From assembly GCF_002797325.1 (NCBI RefSeq), contig NZ_KZ454938.1:2988267-3052266 (forward strand): a DNA stretch of 64,000 nt. Reading direction: 5' to 3'. The notes below the pieces were generated by a model, which saw only the letters and a list, made by a program, of their open reading frames with translations, searched no databases and was not told the DNA's origin. This document shows positions 1-10,270 of this stretch, piece by piece (positions within the stretch are counted from its first letter, which is position 1; every line of letters starts with the position of its first letter). This DNA is from Bacillus sp. FJAT-45037 (GTDB lineage Bacteria; Bacillota; Bacilli; Bacillales; Bacillaceae_D). The position numbers and the translations under genes are program-made.

Positions 1-678
1 TAAGGATTCATTGTATAAAAAAGAAATGCCTCCTAACACAAGGCCACTTCCAAGGCTAGCAATCCAAATTTCTCCTTTATGTTTGATCTCTTTTCCTACT
101 GCGGCTAACACAGCGACAAGAGGAAGAATATTAAGGGATGTAAACGTTAAGGCGGCCGGCCAATTATGTTGCTCATCAAACCGGAAACGGATCGGGAAAC
201 CTTGCAACGATTGAAAGGCTATCAACACACCAAGTAAACAAATAATCAGAACTGGAATAATAACCGCATTCATCGAGGTCATGCCTTTTGTATCCCATAC
301 AAATAGAAGGACCACACACCCACCAATAATTACAATGCCTAACCAATACGGTAAGTGAACCACTTCAAGTGTCGCCCCACCTCCTGCAAGCATAATGACT
401 GTTGTCGAAAAGAGATAAAGAACGATCATTACGTCATACAGTTTCGTTAAACGCTTACCCATAAGTTCATGCAAGATGGGAAGATAATGCTCCGAGCGTT
501 TGGCATAGCTTATTTTCATGATGATCGTAGCACTTATCATAAATAAAAGCGCAAATAGGAGAATAGCTAGTCCGCTTTCCGCCCCAAAAAACTCCCATAA
601 TTCACGACCAGACGCATATCCTGCGCCAATCATGGTACCTATGATGAGAAACATCCACTTCAATCCACCAAGCCACAT
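1..678 (-). CDS. YkvI-family integral membrane protein (3' end cut off by window)
   Basis: The leftward reading frame starts at an ATG at 678 (MWLGGLKWMFLIIG) and runs off the left edge, so about 226 N-terminal residues are visible. It is very hydrophobic with several predicted membrane helices. The N-terminal MIGAGYASGRELWEFFG stretch resembles the glycine-rich first helix of YkvI-like proteins, which are distantly related to APC-type transporters. The substrate is unknown. It diverges from yyaC with about 100 bases between the start codons. The family assignment rests on recognising the N-terminal motif and topology; the C-terminal half cannot be checked here. Confidence 0.7.
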   Translation of the reverse strand, partial: MWLGGLKWMFLIIGTMIGAGYASGRELWEFFGAESGLAILLFALLFMISATIIMKISYAKRSEHYLPILHELMGKRLTKLYDVMIVLYLFSTTVIMLAGGGATLEVVHLPYWLGIVIIGGCVVLLFVWDTKGMTSMNAVIIPVLIICLLGVLIAFQSLQGFPIRFRFDEQHNWPAALTFTSLNILPLVAVLAAVGKEIKHKGEIWIASLGSGLVLGGISFLYNESL

Positions 679-779
679 CTCACACTCTCCTTCCATCTTT
701 CGCAATTTTCACAATCTATATGTATAGAAAGGAAAAAATATCCGTATACTGCTACTACTATGGCAAAGGAGCCGATGTT

Positions 780-1427
780 ATGAGTACAAACCCACGCTTA
801 TTCGGAAATAAGTTAACACCTATACGCGTTCATATGGATGAGGAACATGCAAAAGCTTCATTATTTCAGAATTTATTTGACCATACAAACGAACTCTCAC
901 GTCGAGAACTTGTCATCGTTTGCATCGGTACAGATCGTTCAACAGGGGACTCCCTTGGCCCTTTAACCGGAACAAAGCTACAAGAAAGAAATCTACATCG
1001 ATTTCACGTGTATGGAACGCTCGAAAATCCTGTTCATGCAGTAAATCTTGAAGATCGATTAAAAGAAATTCATAAGGAGCATTATCGCCCGTACATCTTA
1101 GCCATCGATGCTTGCTTAGGACGTGTTAACAGTATCGGAAAAATTTCGTTAGCTACTGGGCCTATTCAACCAGGAGCAGCTGTAAATAAACAACTACCTG
1201 CTGTAGGGGATATTCATATGACAGGGATCGTCAATATTGGTGGGATGATGGAATACTTTGTTTTGCAAAACACACGGCTATATACCGTCATGAAGATGGC
1301 CACAACGATGGCTGATGCGATTTATTCTGTCGATCAACAACTACCACAACGAATAAAACCGACATCTCTTTTGCAAAATCTCACGCCAAGAGTATTTACA
1401 CAGACAAAAAAAGAGACGCCTTTTTAA
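780..1427 (+). CDS. yyaC: Sporulation protein YyaC (spore protease YyaC family, DUF1256)
   Basis: A 215-residue protein, close to the roughly 205 residues of B. subtilis YyaC. The motif IGTDRSTGDSLGPLTG and the following AIDACLG segment are the hallmarks of this family, which shares a fold with the germination protease GPR. I chose the ATG at 780 because AAAGGAG lies 8 bases upstream; an upstream in-frame ATG at 720 has no comparable ribosome site. It is expected to act during sporulation. The stop codon lies inside a terminator hairpin shared with the convergent DUF554 gene. Its place next to the parB/parA/noc block is the same as in B. subtilis. Confidence 0.9.
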   Translation: MSTNPRLFGNKLTPIRVHMDEEHAKASLFQNLFDHTNELSRRELVIVCIGTDRSTGDSLGPLTGTKLQERNLHRFHVYGTLENPVHAVNLEDRLKEIHKEHYRPYILAIDACLGRVNSIGKISLATGPIQPGAAVNKQLPAVGDIHMTGIVNIGGMMEYFVLQNTRLYTVMKMATTMADAIYSVDQQLPQRIKPTSLLQNLTPRVFTQTKKETPF

Positions 1428-1460
1428 ACGGAATACCGTTGTAGAGGCGTCTCTTTTTTT
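1406..1460. terminator. Bidirectional intrinsic terminator between yyaC and the DUF554 gene
   Basis: A perfect 15-base inverted repeat (arms 1406-1420 and 1446-1460) with an A-run on one side and a T-run on the other can terminate both converging genes. It overlaps the yyaC stop codon. Confidence 0.88.
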
Positions 1461-1471
1461 AAGGAAGATTA

Positions 1472-2176
1472 CTATGTTAATAAATACATCCCTGTCACAA
1501 TAAAGCCTACGACAATAATGCTTGGTAATAAATTGGCCACACGTACTTGTAAAATGCCTAGAATGTTAAGTCCAATTGCGACAATCATTACGCCACCGGT
1601 TGCCGTCATCTCGACAATAAACATGTCCATTAGTTCAGTTGGGACATAATTATTAATTTGCGTCGCAAGGAGGGCAATTCCCCCTTGATATAACACCACA
1701 GGTATTGCAGAAAAGATGACACCAATTCCCAATGTCGAAGCGAAGATAATAGCTGAGAATCCATCCAACATTGATTTTGTATACAAAACCGAGTGATCTC
1801 CACGCAATCCACTATCTAACGCGCCAAGAACGGCCATCGCCCCTACAACATAAATCAACGTAGTCGTGACGAATGCTTTTGCAACAGAACCTTCTTCTTT
1901 TGACCCTAATCTTGCTTCTATCCAAGCTCCAACTTGGTTCAGTTTCTTTTCAATATCAATTTGTTCCCCAATGACTCCACCAATAACTAAGCTTCCAATC
2001 ACGACTAGAAACTGCTCACTCTTTAATCCCATTCCAATACCAAGCACGACGACAGCTAAAGCAATGGCTTGCATAACGGTTATCTTTATTCTTTCTGGAA
2101 TTCCTCTTATTAAAAGACCAACACAAGCTGCTAGTACGATCACGAGGCCATTTACGATTGTTCCTGTTAAGACCAT
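1472..2176 (-). CDS. DUF554 family membrane protein
   Basis: A 234-residue hydrophobic protein with about seven predicted membrane segments, starting MVLTGTIVNGLVIVLAACVG. The glycine-rich helices and the central GEQIDIEKKLNQVG stretch match the DUF554 family (YdfK/YqgA-like), whose function is not established; some members are discussed as transporters. It lies 12 bases downstream of the cysteine-desulfurase-like gene and is probably co-transcribed with it leftward, ending at the shared terminator. No enzymatic motif is visible, so only family membership is claimed. Confidence 0.8.
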   Translation of the reverse strand: MVLTGTIVNGLVIVLAACVGLLIRGIPERIKITVMQAIALAVVVLGIGMGLKSEQFLVVIGSLVIGGVIGEQIDIEKKLNQVGAWIEARLGSKEEGSVAKAFVTTTLIYVVGAMAVLGALDSGLRGDHSVLYTKSMLDGFSAIIFASTLGIGVIFSAIPVVLYQGGIALLATQINNYVPTELMDMFIVEMTATGGVMIVAIGLNILGILQVRVANLLPSIIVVGFIVTGMYLLT

Positions 2177-2188
2177 TCTTCTTATCTC

Positions 2189-3343
2189 CTACTCTAAAAA
2201 TGCTTGTTCTATCTCCACTAACGCCTCAAGCAAAGCCTGTACTTCATCAGCTGTATTGTATGGCCCGAAACTTACCCGGACAAGCCCTGTCTCGACAGTC
2301 TCTAGCTCATGATGTGTCATCGGAGCACAGTGAAGTCCCGCACGCACGGCGATGTCGTAATGTTCATCTAAAATAAAGGCCAGTTCATGGCTCTCTACTT
2401 GATCTAACCGAAACGAACAGACAGCTAAACGATCATTGATATCGGTTGTTCCAAATGTATTTATCGTTTGTAAATTTTCTAGTCCTTTTAACAATTGAGC
2501 AAGTAGCGCCTGTTCATGTTGGTAGATTTGCTCGATTCCAAGTGTCTTCACTTCACGTATCCCTGCTAGTAAACCGGCTATACCAGGTGTATTTAATGTA
2601 CCAGCTTCGTAGCGATCAGGCCATTGTGTTGGTTGCTCGCTACTTTCTGAGTAGCTTCCTGTCCCACCGTGTATTAACGGGAAGAGATTATAATCATCTT
2701 TTGAAATGAGAACTCCCGTCCCTTGTGGACCAAGCATGCTTTTATGACCAGCAAAGGCCAATAAGTCAATCCCATCTCTCTCCATATCAATAGGCAAAGT
2801 TCCAGCTGTTTGCGAAGCATCGACAATAAAAACAGCACCGATTTTTCGTGCAACCTCTGAAATAGCTCGAAGGTCAACTATGACCCCCGTGACATTGGAT
2901 GCGTGAGAGATAATGATTGCTTTTGTCTTTGGTTTTACTGCTTGAGCAATCGCTTGAATAGAGATTTTCCCCTCTGCATCTGGTTGAACGTAGGTTACGT
3001 CAATTCCCTTTGTATCAGAAACACTATTAAGAGGGCGTAAGACAGAGTTGTGTTCAAACACCGTCGTCACAACATGATCACCCTTCGAAAAGGGAAACCC
3101 ACAAATGGCTTGATTCAATGCCATCGTAGCATTTTGATAAAACCAAACATGCTTCCCATTAGGCGCACCAAAAAAGGAAGAAATCTCTGCTCTTGCTTCT
3201 TGTATGACCTGCGTTGCTCGTTCTGCTAATTTGTGTCCACCTCGGCCTGGATTAGCGCCATACTGATTCACAGCTTCAAGCATCGCTTGGCCAACTGCTT
3301 CCGGCTTTGGAAACGAGGAAGCAGCATGGTCAAAGTAAATCAT
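2189..3343 (-). CDS. Cysteine desulfurase-like aminotransferase class V enzyme
   Basis: A 384-residue PLP enzyme of the NifS/SufS group, which normally takes sulfur from L-cysteine. The N-terminus YFDHAASSFPKP, the PLP-binding lysine in LAFAGHKSM (K201) and a candidate catalytic cysteine in RAGLHCAP (C339) are visible. I chose the ATG at 3343, where GGAGG sits 7 bases upstream. A longer in-frame start at 3382 would run through the parB terminator hairpin and is rejected. The persulfide acceptor is unknown. It belongs to the small class V subgroup common in Firmicutes, distinct from IscS and SufS, so its exact pathway is uncertain. Confidence 0.87.
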   Translation of the reverse strand: MIYFDHAASSFPKPEAVGQAMLEAVNQYGANPGRGGHKLAERATQVIQEARAEISSFFGAPNGKHVWFYQNATMALNQAICGFPFSKGDHVVTTVFEHNSVLRPLNSVSDTKGIDVTYVQPDAEGKISIQAIAQAVKPKTKAIIISHASNVTGVIVDLRAISEVARKIGAVFIVDASQTAGTLPIDMERDGIDLLAFAGHKSMLGPQGTGVLISKDDYNLFPLIHGGTGSYSESSEQPTQWPDRYEAGTLNTPGIAGLLAGIREVKTLGIEQIYQHEQALLAQLLKGLENLQTINTFGTTDINDRLAVCSFRLDQVESHELAFILDEHYDIAVRAGLHCAPMTHHELETVETGLVRVSFGPYNTADEVQALLEALVEIEQAFLE

Positions 3344-3369
3344 TATTATTCCTCCAAACATCATCATCG

Positions 3370-3399
3370 AAAAAGAAGTCATCCTATGTTGCGATGACT
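3370..3399 (-). terminator. Intrinsic terminator after parB
   Basis: On the minus strand a short stem (3379-3384 with 3393-3398) is followed by a T-run (complement of the A-run 3370-3374). It ends the leftward parA-parB transcript before the desulfurase gene. Confidence 0.65.
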
Positions 3400-3409
3400 C
3401 CTTCTCACA

Positions 3410-4264
3410 CTATGACTGTTGCTGATTTGATTGTAGTAATTCTAGAATGCGATCGAGATCATCCTCCGAGAAATAATCAATCTCTATCTTCCCTTTGTTC
3501 TTACCAGGTTTAATCGAAACCGACGTACCAAAACGTGTCCGAAGGTAGTCCTGTCGTTCCTTTAACTGTGGAGGAAGAGGTGCTTTTTTTCGTGATGTTT
3601 CACGTGAAACACGGTTATTTATTTGGTTCACCATTTCCTCTAGTTCACGAACGCTCAACTGGTCTTGAATAACTTTTTCGATTAGTGGTGAAAGCTTCTC
3701 ATGATTTTTGACGCCTAGTAACGCCCGCCCGTGCCCCATTGAGAGCGTTCCTTCAGAGATTAACTCTTGGACAGATTCTGGGAGCTGTAGCAGTCGGATA
3801 TGATTTGCAATATGCGGACGACTCATCCCTAAACGTTTAGCTAGCTGTTCTTGCGTATAGTGAAGATGTTCCATTAACTTCTCATACGCCATTGCTTCTT
3901 CGATTGGGGTGAGATCTTCACGCTGCAAGTTCTCAAGAAGTGCTAACTCCATCATCTTCTGCTCATCAAGTTCTCGTACAACAACAGGCACTACTTTCAA
4001 ACCAGCTTTTTGTGCCGCACGGAACCTTCGTTCACCAACGACAATTTCATAGCCCTTAATACTTTTTCTTGCAATAATCGGTTGTAAAATCCCATGTTGT
4101 TCAATCGAGCTAGCTAACTCAGCAATGGCTTTCTCTGAGAATAATTTCCTTGGTTGATACGGGTTGGGTCTAAGTTCATTCACTGCAATTTCTTTTACTT
4201 GGTCTTGTTGATCGCTATGTTCAGGAAAAAATGCCTGCAATCCTTTACCTAACCCTTTCGCCAC
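3410..4264 (-). CDS. parB: Chromosome-partitioning protein ParB (Spo0J)
   Basis: A 284-residue CTP-dependent clamp that loads at parS and spreads over origin DNA. It acts with ParA/Soj and recruits SMC to the origin. The start MAKGLGKGLQAFFP is typical of Spo0J. The central part holds the CTP-binding GERRFRAA motif, the ENLQREDLTPIEEA segment and a helix-turn-helix (TQEQLAKRLGMSRPHIANH), followed by a C-terminal dimerisation domain. It starts with GTG and overlaps the end of parA by 20 bases, implying coupled translation. A perfect parS site lies inside the gene, as in B. subtilis spo0J. Confidence 0.97.
   Translation of the reverse strand: MAKGLGKGLQAFFPEHSDQQDQVKEIAVNELRPNPYQPRKLFSEKAIAELASSIEQHGILQPIIARKSIKGYEIVVGERRFRAAQKAGLKVVPVVVRELDEQKMMELALLENLQREDLTPIEEAMAYEKLMEHLHYTQEQLAKRLGMSRPHIANHIRLLQLPESVQELISEGTLSMGHGRALLGVKNHEKLSPLIEKVIQDQLSVRELEEMVNQINNRVSRETSRKKAPLPPQLKERQDYLRTRFGTSVSIKPGKNKGKIEIDYFSEDDLDRILELLQSNQQQS
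3596..3611. promoter_or_regulatory. parS centromere site inside parB
   Basis: The sequence TGTTTCACGTGAAACA is a perfect 16-base palindrome identical to the Bacillus parS consensus. It is the expected ParB loading site. Confidence 0.96.
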
Positions 4265-5018
4265 TAGACACCACTTCCTTTGCTAAATCTACATATACTT
4301 GCGCTCCACGTGATTTTGCATCGTAAATAATGATTGGCTTGCCATGACTTGGTGCCTCTCCCAATCGTACATTACGGGGAATGATGGTATCAAATACTTT
4401 TTCACGAAAATATTTTTTCACTTCATCAATGACTTGGATTCCTAAGTTCGTGCGTGCATCAAGCATCGTTAATAAAACACCTTCAATGGCTAAGTCGGTG
4501 TTAAGATGCTTTTGCACAAGTCGAACGGTGTTAAGTAATTGACTTAATCCTTCTAAAGCGTAATACTCACACTGCACAGGGATGAGGACACTATCTGATG
4601 CTGTTAACGCATTAATTGTGAGCAGGCCTAATGAAGGTGGACAATCAATAAAGATATAATCATAATCCTTTGAAACCGTTTGAAGCGCTCGCTTCAAACG
4701 AACTTCACGAGAAATAGTTGGAACGAGCTCAATCTCTGCGCCGGATAATTGAATTGTGGAAGGAATTACATGCAAATTCTCCACTGTTGTTTGTTGAATT
4801 ACTTTCTGCGCTTCAACATCTTCTACCAAGATGTCATAGATACATTCGTCTAGGACTCCTTTTTCAACACCTACACCACTCGTTGCATTCCCTTGTGGAT
4901 CAATGTCTACTAAAAGAACGCGTTTGCCAATATAGGCTAAACAAGCACTTAGATTTACAGCTGTTGTTGTTTTTCCAACGCCGCCTTTTTGATTTGCTAC
5001 AGCAATGACTTTAGCCAC
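4245..5018 (-). CDS. parA: Chromosome-partitioning ATPase ParA (Soj)
   Basis: A 257-residue deviant Walker-type ATPase. The P-loop KGGVGKTTT is at residues 11-19, with DIDPQGNAT (the A' region) and the FIDCPPSLG Walker B segment following. In Bacillus, Soj works with Spo0J in origin segregation and also controls DnaA activity. The start is a GTG at 5018 with GAGGGTG upstream. It is first in a two-gene operon with parB, with a 20-base overlap. Its length and motifs are normal. Confidence 0.97.
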   Translation of the reverse strand: MAKVIAVANQKGGVGKTTTAVNLSACLAYIGKRVLLVDIDPQGNATSGVGVEKGVLDECIYDILVEDVEAQKVIQQTTVENLHVIPSTIQLSGAEIELVPTISREVRLKRALQTVSKDYDYIFIDCPPSLGLLTINALTASDSVLIPVQCEYYALEGLSQLLNTVRLVQKHLNTDLAIEGVLLTMLDARTNLGIQVIDEVKKYFREKVFDTIIPRNVRLGEAPSHGKPIIIYDAKSRGAQVYVDLAKEVVSSGERVR

Positions 5019-5202
5019 GCTGTCACCCTCTTTCTGTCCACCTTACTTTTTTTAAAACCGATTTCTACTTGCACCACAATTGCCTATGTATTCATTCTTA
5101 CGAGCATTGTCGATTCAGTTCATTTCCATTTTAACATAAATTATTTGATAAATTTTAGAAAGTTATGTGAGTTCAGAATTTGTAGTTCGACGCGTAGCTA
5201 TA

Positions 5203-5237
5203 AAAATAATCTATCGGTTAACGATAGATTATTTTTT
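5203..5237. terminator. Intrinsic terminator at the end of noc
   Basis: A 15-base AT-rich inverted repeat with A- and T-runs on either side overlaps the noc stop codon. It can work in both directions. The remaining 5019-5202 stretch is AT-rich and should hold the parA promoter, but I cannot pick a convincing -35/-10 pair. Confidence 0.75.
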
Positions 5238-6068
5238 CGGTATACGTATAGTAAATTGATAAAATTCTTCATTCTCTTCTTCGTTAGCATCTACTTTTAA
5301 ACCACTTTTTAATACCATATCAACGGATTGACGAATTGTATTCATTGCAATCCTCATATCTTTCGGATAAGATTTTCGAGTGGCTTTTTTCTTTGGTTCA
5401 GATTGGCCATCTAACATGAAACGAACACGTTCTTCAGTTTGTTTCACGTTCAACTGCTTCTCGATTACCTCTGAAAGTAGCTGCACCTGTAGTTCTTCAT
5501 TCTTTAATGACAACAACGCCCTTGCATGCCGTTCAGATATACGTCGATCTAAAATAGCACGTTGGACTGGCTCAGGCAGGTGAAGCAAGCGTAATTTGTT
5601 CGCGATCGTTGATTGACCCTTCCCTAACCGTTGCGCTAAGCTTTCCTGTGTAAGTCCGTGGAGTTCAATTAACTTAGCATATGCAATTGCTTCTTCAATC
5701 GAGGTTAATCCTTCACGCTGGAGATTTTCAATTAAAGCAATTGATGCTGTCTGAGAATCATTAAACTCCTTCACTAGAGCGGGTATTTTCTCCCATCCGA
5801 GCTTTGTAACAGCACGCCATCGTCTTTCCCCTGCGATTAATTCAAATTTACCATCGCGTTCACGTACGACAATTGGCTGGATAATCCCGTGCGTTCGGAT
5901 CGTTTGTGATAGTTCCTCAATACGTTCCTCATCAAATACGGTCCGCGGTTGAAAGCGATTCGGAACAATATCAGCAATTGGAATTTGCCTTACTTCTTCG
6001 TTCGAACTCACTTCTACCTCTTCGTGCTTGTCACTCAAGCCAAATAGGCGTGAAAACGGTTGCTTCAT
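5229..6068 (-). CDS. noc: Nucleoid occlusion protein Noc
   Basis: A 279-residue ParB-family protein. Noc binds its own DNA sites, associates with the membrane through an N-terminal amphipathic helix, and blocks FtsZ assembly over the nucleoid. The N-terminus [15 protein letters not shown] fits that amphipathic helix. The [11 protein letters not shown]-binding motif, [14 protein letters not shown] and the helix-turn-helix [19 protein letters not shown] are present. Position between parA and rsmG, plus the RFQPRTVF segment, separate it from ParB. I did not find a Noc-binding palindrome (ATTTCCCGGGAAAT) in this window. Confidence 0.94.
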   Translation of the reverse strand: MKQPFSRLFGLSDKHEEVEVSSNEEVRQIPIADIVPNRFQPRTVFDEERIEELSQTIRTHGIIQPIVVRERDGKFELIAGERRWRAVTKLGWEKIPALVKEFNDSQTASIALIENLQREGLTSIEEAIAYAKLIELHGLTQESLAQRLGKGQSTIANKLRLLHLPEPVQRAILDRRISERHARALLSLKNEELQVQLLSEVIEKQLNVKQTEERVRFMLDGQSEPKKKATRKSYPKDMRIAMNTIRQSVDMVLKSGLKVDANEEENEEFYQFTIRIPKK

Positions 6069-6203
6069 CGCCTGACACCACCTTCTGATAATAACCGTCT
6101 TGCTATATTCGACAGAGACAACTTTAATCCTTCTTTCTTTCCATACTACTTTTATATCCTTCTTACTCCCATGTAGTCAAGTAAAACCTTACCGACAAGA
6201 TCG

Positions 6204-6238
6204 AAAAAAGAAGATCATGTTTCACGTGAAACATGATC
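6204..6238 (-). terminator. Terminator-like hairpin formed by the extended parS palindrome
   Basis: Read on the minus strand, the 26-base palindrome 6213-6238 is followed by TTCTTTTTT (complement of 6204-6212). This is the form of an intrinsic terminator directly after the rsmG stop codon. One sequence could therefore serve as both centromere and terminator. Confidence 0.6.
6218..6233. promoter_or_regulatory. Second parS site, between noc and rsmG
   Basis: This is another perfect TGTTTCACGTGAAACA. Here the palindrome extends to 26 bases (6213-6238), reaching the rsmG stop codon at 6238-6240. With the site in parB it gives two parS sites within 2.7 kb. Confidence 0.95.
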
Positions 6239-6951
6239 TATAGAGGTTGCTTATTTGGTGTTCCGGGCTTTCTTGGATACTTCTTTTTTGTCGCTTTTTT
6301 CTTCTCAATAACGGTAATATGCCGCTCGCTATCTTCTATTGGTAGCTTGAATGTGTGGTCTGATTTCACTTTTGCATCTAACACATCGAACGCGCGCTTA
6401 GCATCAGAGAGTTCATTCTCCGCACTTGCACCCTTCATGGCAATAAAGTCTCCACCAACCTTTACGAGCGGTAAACAGAGTTCAGCAAGCACAGACATTC
6501 TGGCTACCGCACGAGCTGTCACAATATCATACTGCTCACGATGCGCAGGATTTTGACCGAATGTTTCTGCACGATCATGGTAAAAAGATACCCCATCTAG
6601 TTCTAACTCACTTGCAAGATGTTCCAAAAAGCCAATTCTTTTTTTCAATGAATCCACAATGCTTACATGGAGTTCAGGATAGAGAATTTTAAGTGGAATA
6701 CTTGGAAATCCTGCTCCTGCCCCTACATCAATAATTTTTTGACCAGCTTTGAAAGAATAGAAGAAGCTTGCAGAAATCGAATCGTAAAAATGTTTAATGT
6801 ACACATCTTCTTCGCTCGTTAAAGCGGTTAAATTCATTTTTTCGTTCCACTCAACTAATACTTCAAAATATCTTTGAAATTGATCGATCTGTTTCTCTGT
6901 TAACTCAATTCCTTGTTCTTTCACTAGGGATATAAACGCTTGTTTACTCAT
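6238..6951 (-). CDS. rsmG: 16S rRNA (guanine-527-N7)-methyltransferase RsmG (GidB)
   Basis: A 237-residue SAM-dependent methyltransferase that modifies G527 (E. coli numbering) of 16S rRNA. The SAM-binding motif [15 protein letters not shown] is clear, as is the downstream TARAVA segment. The ATG at 6951 has GGAGGT 5 bases upstream; a TTG one codon earlier is too close to that site. It follows mnmG by 22 bases and is the last gene of the mnmE-mnmG-rsmG block. The C-terminus is rich in lysine and proline. Confidence 0.95.
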   Translation of the reverse strand: MSKQAFISLVKEQGIELTEKQIDQFQRYFEVLVEWNEKMNLTALTSEEDVYIKHFYDSISASFFYSFKAGQKIIDVGAGAGFPSIPLKILYPELHVSIVDSLKKRIGFLEHLASELELDGVSFYHDRAETFGQNPAHREQYDIVTARAVARMSVLAELCLPLVKVGGDFIAMKGASAENELSDAKRAFDVLDAKVKSDHTFKLPIEDSERHITVIEKKKATKKKYPRKPGTPNKQPL

Positions 6952-6973
6952 CAATAACCTCCATTAAAAGCCT

Positions 6974-8860
6974 CTACTTGATCTTTGCCAACCTACCTTG
7001 TTCTAAATACACAAGAAGAATCGAAATATCTGCAGGATTCACTCCTGATACACGTGATGCTTGTCCGACTGATAATGGACGTACTTCACTTAATTTTTGT
7101 TTTGCTTCTGTTGCTAACCCATTGATTGCCTTATAATCTAGGTCTTGAGGGATTTTTTTATTATTCATTTTCTTCGAACGTTCGACTTGCTGCAGCTGCT
7201 TTTCGATATATCCTTCATATTTCACTTGTATTTCAACTTGTTCACCCACTTCTTCAGAAATCATCACTTCAGCCGCTGGAATGATTCTTTCTATAAGCGG
7301 ATACGTAATTTCTGGGCGTTTTAAAAGTAACGATGCACGTACCGCTTCTTGTAACGGCGTCGAACTTACTTCCTCTAACACGGCAGCTACTTCTTCAGAT
7401 GGTTTAATAATCATGCTTTCAAGACGCTTTTTCTCCGAAATAATTTCAGCTTTCTTCGCTTCAAACCGCGCGTATCGCTCATCACTAATAAGACCTACTT
7501 CATGCCCTTTTTGTGTTAAACGAAGATCAGCATTGTCATGACGTAGTAAAAGGCGGTATTCTGCACGAGAGGTTAACAAACGATATGGTTCATTTGTACC
7601 TTTTGTCACAAGGTCATCAATTAACACACCAATATACGCTTCTGAACGATCTAAAATGATTCCTTCTTTGCCTAATGCCTTGCGTGCAGCGTTAATTCCA
7701 GCCATAATTCCTTGACCTGCAGCTTCTTCATAACCAGATGTTCCATTAATTTGCCCCGCAGTAAAGAGACCTGGCACTTTTTTTGTTTCAAGTGTCGGCC
7801 ATAATTGTGTCGGAACCATTGCGTCGTACTCAATCGCATAGCCAGGACGCATCATACGAACATTTTCTAGTCCAGGAATAGACTTTAAGATTTTCATCTG
7901 TACATCTTCCGGCAAGCTGGTTGATAACCCTTGCACGTACACTTCTGTTGTATTTCTACCTTCTGGCTCAAGAAAGATTTGGTGACGAGGCTTGTCGTTA
8001 AAACGAACAATTTTATCCTCAATTGAAGGGCAGTATCGTGGCCCCGTTCCTTCGATCATTCCCGAATACATTGGAGAACGCGACAAGTTATCATTAATAA
8101 TTTGATGAGTTTCTTCCCCAGTGTAGGTTAACCAGCAAGGAAGTTGATCGGTAATGTACTTAGTCGTATCATACGAGAAGGCACGCGGTACATTATCACC
8201 TGGTTGAATTTCCGTTTTATCATAGTCAATCGTGTTTCCATTGACGCGTGGAGGAGTTCCTGTTTTAAAGCGAACCATCTCAAACCCTAGCTCTTGTAAA
8301 TGGTAGGATAACTGCACAGACGGCTGCATGTTATTTGGACCACTCTCATAAGACAGTTCACCTAAAATAATCTTTCCACGTAAATACGTACCCGTCGTAA
8401 TAACAACGGATTTACTACGGTATTCTGCGCCCGTATTTGTTATAACACCTACACATTGCCCATCTTCAATGATTAAGCGTTCTACCATTCCTTGACGAAG
8501 CAATAAGTTTTCTTGCTCTTCAATGGTCTTTTTCATCTCGTGTTGATAAAGGAATTTATCAGCTTGTGCACGCAACGCGCGTACTGCTGGACCTTTTCCT
8601 GTGTTAAGCATTCTCATTTGGATATGTGTTTTGTCAATATTGCGAGCCATTTCACCACCAAGGGCATCAATCTCGCGCACGACAATCCCTTTAGCCGGGC
8701 CACCGACTGATGGGTTACATGGCATAAAAGCAACTGCATCCAAATTCAACGTTAGCATTAACGTATTTGCCCCTGCACGAGCAGATGCAAGTCCTGCTTC
8801 AACGCCAGCATGTCCTGCACCAATAACGATTACATCAAATTCTCCACCGTTAAAATTCAT
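6974..8860 (-). CDS. mnmG: tRNA uridine-34 cmnm5 modification enzyme MnmG (GidA)
   Basis: A 628-residue FAD enzyme that works with MnmE to install carboxymethylaminomethyl at wobble uridine 34 of certain tRNAs. The N-terminal dinucleotide-binding motif [29 protein letters not shown] and the GTYLRG region are visible. The C-terminal helical domain contributes tRNA and MnmE binding. The ATG has AAGGAGG upstream. mnmE lies 39 bases upstream on the same strand, so the two partner subunits are co-transcribed. Length is normal. Confidence 0.97.
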   Translation of the reverse strand: MNFNGGEFDVIVIGAGHAGVEAGLASARAGANTLMLTLNLDAVAFMPCNPSVGGPAKGIVVREIDALGGEMARNIDKTHIQMRMLNTGKGPAVRALRAQADKFLYQHEMKKTIEEQENLLLRQGMVERLIIEDGQCVGVITNTGAEYRSKSVVITTGTYLRGKIILGELSYESGPNNMQPSVQLSYHLQELGFEMVRFKTGTPPRVNGNTIDYDKTEIQPGDNVPRAFSYDTTKYITDQLPCWLTYTGEETHQIINDNLSRSPMYSGMIEGTGPRYCPSIEDKIVRFNDKPRHQIFLEPEGRNTTEVYVQGLSTSLPEDVQMKILKSIPGLENVRMMRPGYAIEYDAMVPTQLWPTLETKKVPGLFTAGQINGTSGYEEAAGQGIMAGINAARKALGKEGIILDRSEAYIGVLIDDLVTKGTNEPYRLLTSRAEYRLLLRHDNADLRLTQKGHEVGLISDERYARFEAKKAEIISEKKRLESMIIKPSEEVAAVLEEVSSTPLQEAVRASLLLKRPEITYPLIERIIPAAEVMISEEVGEQVEIQVKYEGYIEKQLQQVERSKKMNNKKIPQDLDYKAINGLATEAKQKLSEVRPLSVGQASRVSGVNPADISILLVYLEQGRLAKIK

Positions 8861-8899
8861 CTAAAAACCTCCTTATATTCCCACTATTTTTCGAGTCAT

Positions 8900-10270
8900 T
8901 TATTTTCCTAAGCAAAATTGGGAGAATAACTGATCAATCAAACTTTCCTGCACACTATCACCAATAATTTCTCCAAGTAGCTCCCATGTTCTCGTCACAT
9001 CAATTTGAACCAAATCAATCGGAACCCCCATATCAATAGCTGCCATCGCATCTTGCATGGTTGACTTTGCTTGTTCGAGCAAGGCGATATGACGTGAGTT
9101 AGAGACGTAGGTTACATCGCCACTTTCAAGGTCACCTTCAAAAAACAAAGAAGCAATCGCTACTTCTAGCTCATCTACTCCTTCATCTTTAATCAATGAA
9201 GTGGTCACGACTGGGCGGCCTTCTGCTAATTCGTAGACTCGGTTAATGTCCATTTTTCGTTCGACATCCGTTTTATTCACAATGACAATGACATTCAAGT
9301 GCTCGACAGCTTTAAACAACGCCTCATCTTCTGCTGAAAGCTCTTCTCCATAATTTAAAACAAGGAGAATCAGTTCTGCTTCTTTTAATACTTGTCTAGA
9401 TCGTTCAACTCCAATACGTTCAACAATATCTTCTGTTTCACGAATACCTGCTGTATCAACAAGACGAAGCGGAACTCCCCGTACACTGACATACTCTTCA
9501 ATCACATCACGCGTCGTACCGGCAATCTCGGTCACAATCGCCTTCTCTTCATGCACCAAGCTGTTTAGTAAAGAAGATTTCCCAACATTCGGTCGTCCAA
9601 TAATAACCGTAGAAAGCCCCTCACGTAAGATCTTTCCTTGATTAGCTGTCCCTAATAACTTCTCAATTTCCGCTTCGACAAATGTTGCTTTTTCAATTAA
9701 CAAATCATGCGTCATGACCTCTGCATCATACTCTGGGTAATCAATATTCACTTCAACATGAGCCACCGTCTCAAGTAGTGCTTGACGTAAGGTAGAAATT
9801 TTCTTCGATAAACGACCCTCTACTTGTCCTAGGGCTACATTCATGGCTTTATCGGTTTTCGCACGAATTAAATCCATGACTCCTTCAGCCTGCGACAAGT
9901 CAATCCGCCCATTTAAAAAAGCTCGTTTTGTAAATTCACCAGGTTCTGCTAGCCGTGCCCCATGCTTTAAAGCAAGCTGCAATACTTTATTGACAGAAAC
10001 AAGGCCGCCGTGACAGTTAATTTCTACAACATCTTCTCGTGTAAATGTTCGTGGCGCTCTCATGACGGAGACCATGGCCTCTTCTACACGAACATCTTGG
10101 TCCATAATATAACCATAAACAATGGTATGAGATGCTACATCCTCTAAAGGCTTTGCACCTGAATAAATTTTATCAGCAATGACTACTGCATCCTCTCCAC
10201 TTAAGCGGACAATCCCAATCGCTCCTTCACCAAGTGCGGTTGAGATCGCAGCAATTGTATCAAATTCCAT
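8900..10270 (-). CDS. mnmE: tRNA modification GTPase MnmE (TrmE/ThdF)
   Basis: A 456-residue protein with an N-terminal tetrahydrofolate-binding domain (about 1-118), helical segments, and an inserted G domain. The G1 motif GRPNVGKSS is at 225-233, DTAG is the G3 motif and NKTD the G4 motif. The C-terminal FCLGK motif carries the catalytic cysteine. It is the partner of MnmG. The ATG at 10270 is preceded by TGAGGTG. It is separated from jag by about 190 bases that include the jag terminator, so it probably has its own promoter. Confidence 0.97.
   Translation of the reverse strand: MEFDTIAAISTALGEGAIGIVRLSGEDAVVIADKIYSGAKPLEDVASHTIVYGYIMDQDVRVEEAMVSVMRAPRTFTREDVVEINCHGGLVSVNKVLQLALKHGARLAEPGEFTKRAFLNGRIDLSQAEGVMDLIRAKTDKAMNVALGQVEGRLSKKISTLRQALLETVAHVEVNIDYPEYDAEVMTHDLLIEKATFVEAEIEKLLGTANQGKILREGLSTVIIGRPNVGKSSLLNSLVHEEKAIVTEIAGTTRDVIEEYVSVRGVPLRLVDTAGIRETEDIVERIGVERSRQVLKEAELILLVLNYGEELSAEDEALFKAVEHLNVIVIVNKTDVERKMDINRVYELAEGRPVVTTSLIKDEGVDELEVAIASLFFEGDLESGDVTYVSNSRHIALLEQAKSTMQDAMAAIDMGVPIDLVQIDVTRTWELLGEIIGDSVQESLIDQLFSQFCLGK

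Noticed and set aside
1866-2376. Plus-strand open frames over the DUF554 and desulfurase genes
   Set aside because: They are antisense to genes with clear family motifs and have biased, low-complexity composition.
3344-3382. Longer N-terminus for the desulfurase-like protein
   Set aside because: It would translate the parB terminator hairpin; ATG 3343 has a perfect GGAGG site.
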